The position numbers and the translations under genes were made by a program. A model generated the notes under the pieces. It searched no databases, was not told the DNA's origin, and saw nothing but the letters and a program-made list of their open reading frames with translations. From NCBI GenBank assembly GCA_037444825.1, contig JBBILR010000002.1:62001-126000 (forward strand): a stretch of DNA of 64,000 nucleotides, written 5' to 3'. Numbering within the stretch: position 1 is the stretch's first letter; every line of letters begins with the position of its first letter. Origin of the DNA: JBFLVU01 sp037444825 (GTDB lineage Bacteria; Acidobacteriota; UBA4820; DSQY01). This document shows, in pieces, positions 26,085-32,860 of this stretch.

Positions 26085-27890
26085 TCAGGGGGCGCAGACC
26101 CCCGGCGGGAGGGGGTTGCCGGCGCCGTCCCGTCCGGCCACGGTGAAGGACCCTCCGCCCAGGTCCGCCGCCAGGAGGAAGTAGGCGTCGTCGGGGAGGT
26201 CGGGGAGGAGCGCCTCCAGCCGCCCCGAGCCGTCGTCGGAAACCTCCAGGGCGCACAGGCCGTGGCCCGCCTCCGTGTGACTGGCGAAGTCCCCGAGCCT
26301 CCCCCAGAAGAGCGCGTAGGAGACGGCCCCGGGGGCTTTCTGGAAGGCGAGGCGGAAGCCGGGGGAGCCGCCCTTGGCGGCGGTCTTTTCGAGGGTGAAG
26401 GGGAAGAAGGCCTCGGCGCCGCTGACCTCCCGCTGGGCGCAGGGAAGGATCTCCACGGCCACCGGGTCCGACCTCCGCGGGCAGCCGTCCGGGCCCTCGG
26501 CGAGGGCGGTGTAAGTGCCGGGAAGCGCCGTGGCCAGCGCCGTGCCCGGGGCGACGGAAAGAGGCCTCCCGTTCACCTCCCAGGTGACGGGGGTGGTTCC
26601 GGGGGACTCCAGGAGAACCCCGTCGGGACAGGGGAGCGGGGTGGCGGAGAGGGCGGGCTTCGGGGCCAGGGAAAGGGAGAGGGCGGGAGAGGTGACGGAA
26701 CAACCGGCCGCCGTGAGCGCCTCGTAGGCGTACGCGCCGCTCTCCTCGGGAACCAGGCGGCGGCCTGCGGCGCCCGGAAGAATCTGGCCGTCCTTCCGCC
26801 AGGCGTAGGACAGGAAGCCGTCCGGGGCCTCGAGGACCACTCCGCACCCCTGCGGCAGGAGCGCCGGCTCCGGGGCTTCGGCCATCCCCACCTCGTGGGC
26901 GGGGGAGAAAGCGGCACATCCGGCGCCGTTCTCCACCCGGACGGTGTAGGCCCCGCTCTGCGTCACCGCCAGGGATGGGGAGACCGCCCCCGGAATGGGA
27001 AGACCGTCCCGGTACCACTGGAGGGAAGCGTAGGCGCCCCCCTCCGCGGAAAGAACCACGGGGGCGCCCGCGCAACCTTCCACGGGCCCCGCGATGGAGG
27101 GCGGGAGGGGAGGCTCCTCCACCAGGACCTCGAAGTCGGGGGAGAGGCCGCGGCACCCGTCGGCGGTCCATACCTCCACGGCGTACCGTCCCGTGCGCCC
27201 GGCGAGGAGCTCCCTGCCCGAGGCCGCCTCCAGGGCGGATCCCGCGAAGAACCACCGGTAGGAGGCGTACCCCTCCGGCGCCGAAAGAAGAGTTCCCGGG
27301 GGGCAGGCGGAGGGGGCCCCAGAGAGGACCGGTTGGGGGGGGGTGCAGGGAAGGGCCTCCACGCGGACCTCGTCCACCTCCCACCACCCGAAGGCGGTCC
27401 CCGCGGCGTCGAAGCGGAAGCGGATCCGGAGCCCCGGCCTCCCCACCCACGGGGTGAGGTCGAAGGCGGCGGTGCGCGGCCCCCGGGCCGCCTCCGCGCC
27501 GAATCGCTGAAGGAGATGCGGGAAGGTGGCGCCCCCGTCCTCCGAGAGGGCGATCTCCCCCCCGCCCGTGAAGCCCTCCTGGATGAAGCGGTCCTCGGAG
27601 ACCACCAGACGCGCCTCCCGGGCCCAGAAAGGGAGGTCGAAGGGGGGGCTCACGAGGTCGAGAATCCCCGCGCAAGAAGGCCGGGCCACGGCGGCGGCGC
27701 CCCCTCCGCCGGTGTAGTTGTTGAGTCCCATGGCCGGGGAACCCTCCCATCGCTCCAGACAGGAGGAGGGGGAAAGGCTCCAGCCGGGGGGAGGCCAGGC
27801 CTCGAAGGATTCGGACAGGACGGTCCCCTGGGCGAAGGCTCCCCAGGAAAGAAGCGCCGGGGCGAGGACAAGGAGAATGCGGCGCCTCAT
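26085..27890 (-). CDS. Secreted multi-domain protein with choice-of-anchor/MAM-like domain and Ig-like repeats (candidate adhesin)
   Basis: 601 residues from an ATGA overlap with the upstream beta-helix gene. A signal peptide ends at AQG (about 22). Residues about 22-185 hold a choice-of-anchor J/MAM-like jelly roll (SESFEAWPPPGWS at the start, WWEVDEVRVE at the end). About four Ig-like repeats follow (185-500), with recurring YxWFFxG / LQWYRDGxPI / YAWRKDGQIL and SGAYxVRVENxxGC signatures and paired cysteines. The C-terminal 95 residues form another beta domain. No sorting signal is seen. Family knowledge: such repeats occur in surface adhesins. Position at the distal end of the operon suits a tip or surface adhesin. 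Confidence 0.72.
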   Translation of the reverse strand: MRRRILLVLAPALLSWGAFAQGTVLSESFEAWPPPGWSLSPSSCLERWEGSPAMGLNNYTGGGGAAAVARPSCAGILDLVSPPFDLPFWAREARLVVSEDRFIQEGFTGGGEIALSEDGGATFPHLLQRFGAEAARGPRTAAFDLTPWVGRPGLRIRFRFDAAGTAFGWWEVDEVRVEALPCTPPQPVLSGAPSACPPGTLLSAPEGYASYRWFFAGSALEAASGRELLAGRTGRYAVEVWTADGCRGLSPDFEVLVEEPPLPPSIAGPVEGCAGAPVVLSAEGGAYASLQWYRDGLPIPGAVSPSLAVTQSGAYTVRVENGAGCAAFSPAHEVGMAEAPEPALLPQGCGVVLEAPDGFLSYAWRKDGQILPGAAGRRLVPEESGAYAYEALTAAGCSVTSPALSLSLAPKPALSATPLPCPDGVLLESPGTTPVTWEVNGRPLSVAPGTALATALPGTYTALAEGPDGCPRRSDPVAVEILPCAQREVSGAEAFFPFTLEKTAAKGGSPGFRLAFQKAPGAVSYALFWGRLGDFASHTEAGHGLCALEVSDDGSGRLEALLPDLPDDAYFLLAADLGGGSFTVAGRDGAGNPLPPGVCAP

Positions 27891-30376
27891 GGGCACACCT
27901 CCACGGCGCCGATTTCGGGGGCCGTTCCGCAGAAGGGCAGACCCACGTCGGTCCCCGCTTCCCGCAGGGGGCTCCCCGGCGCCGGCTGGTAGTAGGTCGA
28001 AAGGTCGGGGTTTACGGTCTGGACGTACTGCGGGGGGGCGGAGAGGCTGTGGGCCCCCGCCGCCACCGTCCCGTGGAAGGCGTAGTCGGAGACGTTGCCC
28101 CAGAGGTCCTCGTAGTCCGAGTCCACCCAGGCGGCGGTGGCGGGGGAGTCGGTTCCCCAGCCGATGCCGTTGGAGGTCACGGCGTTGTCGCGGGAGGCCA
28201 CCGCCGCCGTGGCCCCGGCCACGTAGATCCCCAGGTAGGCGTTGGAATCGAAGGTGTTGCCGTAGATCTCCAGCGTTCCCGCGGGCTGTTCCACGTGGAG
28301 GCCCATGTAGTTCTGCACCGACAGCGTGTGGTCCACGCGCAGGTTCTGGGGGGAGAGGGCGAAGATCCCTTCGCTCCGGGGGATGCGGCGCACCAGGGTC
28401 CCCGTCACCCGGTGGCCGGTCCCTCCGTTCAGAAAGACCCCGTAGAAGGCGTCGGCGTTGGCGGCGTCCACCCGGCAGGAGTCCACGGTGCAACTTTGGC
28501 CCCCGTCCACGAGGATGCCGTAGCCGAGGGCGGGGGGCGCCACCCGGCACCCCCGGACGGCCACGCCGTTCACCTGGGAGAGGGCCGGGCCCACCAGGCA
28601 GTTCGCGAACTCCAGGTTCCGGACCTCGACGTACCCCACCGTGGGGAAGCCCGTGGGGGTGCTCACCTCGAAACCCGTGTCCTGCGTGGGGTCGCTGCCG
28701 GCGATGAGGGGGAGGAGGCCCCCCGACGGGACGCCGGTGACGAGCGTGGGGCAACCCGAGGTTCCGTTCTGGGCGGAGGAGGTGACGGCCGAGCCGGCGG
28801 CGTACGGCGTGCCGCTGCGGCTGGCGCCCACCTCCACGTAGACGGCCCCCTGGCCCTGAAGGAGCTGCAGGGCCCTCCCGATGGTTTTCAGGGGCTGGTC
28901 CACCGTCCCCGGGTTGGCGTCGTTGCCGGTCTGGTTGTTCACGGTGAGGCCCTTCTCCACCCGCCATTCGAGAAAATCCAGCCGCAGGCGGTGCCAGGAG
29001 GTGGCCGGTGAGGTGGTGAAGCGCACCGTCATTCGCCCGAGGCCGTCGAGGTACGTGGAGACGAGGTTCCCCGGCACGGTGAGGGCGGCGGTGGCAAAGG
29101 AGGCCCCCGGCGTGAAGGTCCCCAGGGAGACCCAGGTGGAGGGGGGCTGCAGGGCCTCCACGGTGACCTGTTCGGACTGGGCGTGGCTGCCCACCCCGAA
29201 GACCCCCGTGAAGACCAGTTCCCGGATGCCGCCCACGTCCAGGGTAGGGGAACGGAAGGAGGCCTGGACGGTGTTCACCACCTGGACCGTGGCCTCCGTG
29301 AAGGAGCGGACGAGGGCGGTGGCGTCCCCGCGGGTTCTCCCCGAGAGGGCCATGCGGAAGGGGTGCAGGCTCTTGGCGTTGGCGCTGAGCGGCCCGGGGG
29401 AGGTGGCCGTGATGACGAAGGAGTTCGTGGGGGTGCTCTGGTTTCGGGCGAGAACCCGGCGGGTGGTGGCCGTCACCGAGCCGTCGGTGGTGGCCGTGGG
29501 CTGGACGATGGTGGGGGCGTTCCACCAGGCGTTGTTCCGGGCGACGCTCACGGCGCTCCACCCTCTGGGGATCGTCACGGTGAGGGTGCAGCCCGCGCGC
29601 ATGTCGTCCTGGTTGTAGGGGTTGGAGTCGTCGGTGTGGCGGAGGCGAACCGAGAGGGAGACGGCCTGCCCCGCCGGGACGGCGGGGATGTAGGCCCGGG
29701 GGACGAGGGCGGCGCTCCCGGTGAGGTCGAAGCCCACCGCCACGTCGGCGGCCCACGCAGACCAGTTCACCAGGCGCTGGGTGGTGGAGGCGGCGTAGGA
29801 GCCGGAAAGGGTGGCGGCGGTGAAGGTGAGGGTGGCGTCGCTGGGCTGGGTGTAGGAGGAGGGGGCCGTTACCAACCGGACGAGGACCAGAAACTCCAAA
29901 GCCTCGTGGGGTGGCACCGTGAGGTTCCCCGTCCACCTCAGCGTCCGGGGGTCCACCACCGTGAAGGCCCCCGAGGCCGGGGCCACCTGCTGGACCACCG
30001 TCTGGAAGACCTGGTCGAAGCGTCCTGCGGGGATGGAGGCCGAGAAGGTCCCCGTGGTCACCGTGAGGGGCAGGTTGGTGGGGTTCCGGAGGACGGCCCC
30101 GTAGTACACCGGCCCCTGGGGGGAGATGCCGTTCTCCACCCACGTCTGGACGAGGAGCCCCACCGACGGGGCCTCCGCCGTCTCCACCACGCTGGAGAGG
30201 TCGTAGGAGATCCCGTCCAGGAGGTCCATGGCCGCAGGGGAGGACCCCGAGACCGAGAAGCCCGAGGAAAGGGTGACGGTGGCCGATCCCCCCGTGTAGG
30301 GGACCGTGTGGCACTGACCTCCGGCGGCCCGGGCGACGAGAAGGCCGAGGACGGCCGCCCAGAACGTTCGCCTCAT
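27887..30376 (-). CDS. Secreted protein with right-handed beta-helix (PbH1/DUF1565-like) C-terminal half
   Basis: 829 residues, start in an ATGA overlap with the 288-residue gene. Signal peptide to about residue 20 (AARAAGGQ region). The N-terminal half is beta-rich, with repeated donor-like strands and no known motif. From about residue 490 the phrase TGNDANPGTVDQPLKTIGRA is the classic entry to a DUF1565/parallel beta-helix, and short repeats such as VRGCRV, VDSCRV and LRVDHT follow. It closes with SPLREAGTDVGLPF ... PEIGAVE, the standard end of these helices. Many are surface-exposed carbohydrate-binding or lyase-like folds. No catalytic residues can be named. Part of the appendage locus. 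Confidence 0.75.
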   Translation of the reverse strand: MRRTFWAAVLGLLVARAAGGQCHTVPYTGGSATVTLSSGFSVSGSSPAAMDLLDGISYDLSSVVETAEAPSVGLLVQTWVENGISPQGPVYYGAVLRNPTNLPLTVTTGTFSASIPAGRFDQVFQTVVQQVAPASGAFTVVDPRTLRWTGNLTVPPHEALEFLVLVRLVTAPSSYTQPSDATLTFTAATLSGSYAASTTQRLVNWSAWAADVAVGFDLTGSAALVPRAYIPAVPAGQAVSLSVRLRHTDDSNPYNQDDMRAGCTLTVTIPRGWSAVSVARNNAWWNAPTIVQPTATTDGSVTATTRRVLARNQSTPTNSFVITATSPGPLSANAKSLHPFRMALSGRTRGDATALVRSFTEATVQVVNTVQASFRSPTLDVGGIRELVFTGVFGVGSHAQSEQVTVEALQPPSTWVSLGTFTPGASFATAALTVPGNLVSTYLDGLGRMTVRFTTSPATSWHRLRLDFLEWRVEKGLTVNNQTGNDANPGTVDQPLKTIGRALQLLQGQGAVYVEVGASRSGTPYAAGSAVTSSAQNGTSGCPTLVTGVPSGGLLPLIAGSDPTQDTGFEVSTPTGFPTVGYVEVRNLEFANCLVGPALSQVNGVAVRGCRVAPPALGYGILVDGGQSCTVDSCRVDAANADAFYGVFLNGGTGHRVTGTLVRRIPRSEGIFALSPQNLRVDHTLSVQNYMGLHVEQPAGTLEIYGNTFDSNAYLGIYVAGATAAVASRDNAVTSNGIGWGTDSPATAAWVDSDYEDLWGNVSDYAFHGTVAAGAHSLSAPPQYVQTVNPDLSTYYQPAPGSPLREAGTDVGLPFCGTAPEIGAVEVCP

Positions 30377-31239
30377 GGGGAACCCTCCCGAACCAGCGAG
30401 ACTTCCAGGGGCAGTTCCAGGCTTCCCTCCTCGGGAAGCCCGGAGAAGACCAACACCGGAACCAGGGAGACCGAAACCCCCGCCGAAGGGGTGGGTCCCC
30501 CCTGAACGAGCGTCAGGGGCCGGCCGGGGGCGAGGGCGCCGGTTTTCCCCCTCTCCCCCAGAAAGACGAGGGACGCCTGCCGGAACAACGTTCGGGCTTC
30601 CGCCCCACGATCCTCGGCCAGACGGGCTTCCAGGCGCCAGGGGACGTTGGCCTTGACCCGCAGGGCCTGGGGGCCGAAGTCCACCGAAAATTCGCGGCTG
30701 GGGTCGAAGTCCTTCCGGGGGGTCCATCGCCCGGGGACGCCTTCGAGGAGCAGGACCTCCGCCACCTCGCCCCGAAGGGTGAGGGGAACCTCGGCGGCGG
30801 AGCCGAGCCGGAGGCGCAAGACGAGGCGAAAGCCCCCCGGGGGGGTCTCCCAGGGAAAAGAAAGGCGCCCCTCGAGCCTCAGAATTCCCCCGGGGGCCTC
30901 GGCCCTTCCCAGAACGAGGTCCGTCCCCGGCCGTACGGCCGTGAAGGGGCCGTTCCCCGCCCTCAGGGCGAGGGCCCCCTGGAGGGGGAGAGGCGGGGCC
31001 GTCTCCTCGGCCGGCGGCACGGAGACGAACACCTCCACGGGACCCTCTTCCCCGAGGACAACCTCGGCGGCGGCGGCCGCTTCTCCCTCCCCGGGGGTCA
31101 CCCGGCCGAAGTCCATCACCGAAAGGGCCGGTGGGAGGTCGAAGGGACGCCCCCTCTTGCCGGGCTTTCGGGCGTCGGCCGCGCCCGGCCAGAGGAAGAG
31201 GAGAAGGGCGAGGAGGGCCGCCGGCCGCCGCATGGTCAC
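30373..31239 (-). CDS. Secreted beta-rich protein of the appendage locus (minor subunit candidate)
   Basis: 288 residues from a GTG overlapping the chaperone stop (GTGA); its own stop overlaps the next ATG. The signal peptide ends near residue 23 (AADA). The mature part starts with SVMDFGRVTPGEGEAA and then alternates short strands, ending SLELPLEVSLVREGSP. The strand pattern resembles DUF4402-type or other fimbrial minor subunits, and a second half from about residue 155 may be another subunit-like domain. No cysteines are present. Function is inferred only from its place between the chaperone and the large secreted proteins. Confidence 0.65.
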   Translation of the reverse strand: MTMRRPAALLALLLFLWPGAADARKPGKRGRPFDLPPALSVMDFGRVTPGEGEAAAAAEVVLGEEGPVEVFVSVPPAEETAPPLPLQGALALRAGNGPFTAVRPGTDLVLGRAEAPGGILRLEGRLSFPWETPPGGFRLVLRLRLGSAAEVPLTLRGEVAEVLLLEGVPGRWTPRKDFDPSREFSVDFGPQALRVKANVPWRLEARLAEDRGAEARTLFRQASLVFLGERGKTGALAPGRPLTLVQGGPTPSAGVSVSLVPVLVFSGLPEEGSLELPLEVSLVREGSP

Positions 31240-32114
31240 TTCTCCCGGCCCGAAGGCGGGGCAGGGGCGGGGGCCGGCGGGGCCAGCCTCCCCCCCTCGG
31301 GAGGAGCCGAGGGAAGGCCTTCCACCTCGGAGGAGGCCTCCACCGCCTGGGAGGGCTCGGGCCCGAACCGGAAGTAGGCGTGGGCCGTGAGCCCCGGCAC
31401 CGGCAGGGGAAGGTTCACCTTGCCGCGGATGCGGAGGCGCGCTCCCGGGTACGCCGTCTGGGGGTCCGGCTCGTCCGAGGCCACCTCCTCGGGAAGGGCG
31501 CCCTCGGCCCCCGGCTTTTCCACGGTGAAGGCCCCCTGAAGGAGCAGGGCGGCGTTGCCGGTGTTGCGGACGGAGAGTTCGGCCACCACCTCCGCCCCGT
31601 TGTAGGCCGCCCGGAATCCCTCCACCTGAAGGCTCCGCTCCTCCGTCCCCGAGGCGGTGACGATGACCGGAATGGCCACCCGGGGGATGAAGACCACCCC
31701 CGTCCCGCTTCCCTCGCTCCTCGGGGGCGGCAGCACCTCCAGGGCCAGCAGCGCCCAGTAGGACCCGCGGGCTTCGGGGGGGACGTGGGCCGTCACGCGG
31801 ACCTCCACCGACCCCTGCTCGGGGGTGAGGAAGTCCACGCGGTCCAGAGTGAGCCAGCCCTTGCAGGAACGGGGGTTCTCCCCGTCCTGGAGGACCTGGA
31901 TCCTTCCCATCTCGTCCTTGGTGAAGTCGAGGAGCAGGGCGCGGATCCGGTTGCTCTCCTCCTTGGAGGAGGAGACCTTCACCACGTCGGAGGCCGCCCC
32001 GCCGGGGGGCGCGGCGAGGCCGAGCTGGACGGGCGAGGCGAGGATCCCCCGGGCCGAGGCCGCCAGGGGCGCCAGGAGGAGAAGAAGGGCCGCGCCGAAC
32101 AGCGATCGTTTCAT
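31236..32114 (-). CDS. PapD-like periplasmic fimbrial chaperone
   Basis: 292 residues with a signal peptide (ending SARG, about 22). The first Ig-like domain has the expected layout: ASPVQLGLAAPPGGAASDVV (strand A), an exposed motif IRALLLDF, and RGSYWALLALEV, which aligns with the F-G strands of non-classical pilus chaperones. The second domain (about 140-240) has VRNTGNAALLLQGAFTV. The C-terminal 50 residues are proline-rich and atypical. Such chaperones hold subunits by donor-strand complementation and hand them to an outer membrane usher. It lies directly between the subunit gene and the minor subunit candidate. The classical Arg/Lys pair of PapD is not obvious, so the assignment is to the broad superfamily. 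Confidence 0.65.
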   Translation of the reverse strand: MKRSLFGAALLLLLAPLAASARGILASPVQLGLAAPPGGAASDVVKVSSSKEESNRIRALLLDFTKDEMGRIQVLQDGENPRSCKGWLTLDRVDFLTPEQGSVEVRVTAHVPPEARGSYWALLALEVLPPPRSEGSGTGVVFIPRVAIPVIVTASGTEERSLQVEGFRAAYNGAEVVAELSVRNTGNAALLLQGAFTVEKPGAEGALPEEVASDEPDPQTAYPGARLRIRGKVNLPLPVPGLTAHAYFRFGPEPSQAVEASSEVEGLPSAPPEGGRLAPPAPAPAPPSGREK

Positions 32115-32134
32115 GGCGTTCCCCGTGAGGGGGC

Positions 32135-32163
32135 GGGGCCGGACGGTCTTCCCGCCCGGCCCC
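32135..32163 (-). promoter_or_regulatory. Strong intercistronic hairpin after the main subunit gene
   Basis: Twelve-base-pair stem (32135-32146 with 32152-32163) with a 5-base loop; on the minus-strand RNA the single imperfect position is a G-U pair. There is no T-tract, so it is more likely a 3'-end stabiliser or partial terminator than a full stop. It sits between the subunit gene and the chaperone gene, where fimbrial operons often separate high subunit output from low chaperone output. Confidence 0.55.
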
Positions 32164-32174
32164 CGCGAAACCCC

Positions 32175-32831
32175 TCAGGCCTTGCTGATCTGGAAGGTGG
32201 CCGTGGTCGTGTAAGTGCCCTCGTTGAAGGTGATCCCCGCCGAAGGCAGGTAGATCCGGAAAAGCTGGTCGGCCCGGGTCCAGGGGAATTTGCCCAAGGT
32301 GTTGAGGTTGCCCGCGCCGATGGTGGTGAGCGCGGAGGCGAGGTTGGTCCAGGTGGCGGGGCCCACGTTCTGCGCGTTGTTGGCGGAGTCCCGCTGGATC
32401 TGGAAGTCGGTGGTGTTGAAGCCCGGCGTGCCGCTGTTCCAGGCGCCCACCATGGCCTGGACGTCGATGGTCCCCGTGTTCTTGTTGCAGAAGAGGCTCA
32501 TGTAGATGGCGTTGTCCGACGGGGCGGCGCCGGGGGTTCCGGCGGTGGTGGTCTCCTGGTTGGGGTAGTAGTTGATGGAGGTGCAGGCCGGCGAGGGCGG
32601 GAAGGCGTCGTCGGCGCAGGTGGTGGGGCTGGGCGCGGGATAGGAGGAGAAGTCCCAGGTGAGGTCGGTTTCGATGTCGATGCCCACCACGCCCGGAATG
32701 GTCACCGTCAGGGTGGTGGTGCTCTGCTGGGGCGAGGCGCCCACGTGGAGGCCGCCGCCCGCGGCCAGCAGGCCGGTGGGCAGGGCCAGGACGAGGGTGG
32801 AGAGGGCGAGAAGTTTGAGCGTCCGGTTCAT
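32175..32831 (-). CDS. Secreted fimbrial-subunit-like protein (probable major subunit)
   Basis: 218 residues; AGGAGG lies six bases before the ATG, the best ribosome site in this locus. The signal peptide runs to LLAAGGG (about 24). The mature chain starts with QQSTTTLTVTIPGVVGIDIE, contains two cysteines in a CADDAFPPSPAC segment, and ends FNEGTYTTTATFQISKA. The composition is rich in T, S, N and A, unlike its neighbours and typical of major pilins. It shares start, cysteine segment and end motifs with the product of 25258-25923. The gene lies 29 bases after the barrel gene. No known pilin family is matched by eye; the call rests on composition, paralogy and the chaperone next door. Confidence 0.7.
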   Translation of the reverse strand: MNRTLKLLALSTLVLALPTGLLAAGGGLHVGASPQQSTTTLTVTIPGVVGIDIETDLTWDFSSYPAPSPTTCADDAFPPSPACTSINYYPNQETTTAGTPGAAPSDNAIYMSLFCNKNTGTIDVQAMVGAWNSGTPGFNTTDFQIQRDSANNAQNVGPATWTNLASALTTIGAGNLNTLGKFPWTRADQLFRIYLPSAGITFNEGTYTTTATFQISKA

Positions 32832-32860
32832 GAAAAACCTCCTATGAGATAACGCTCCGG

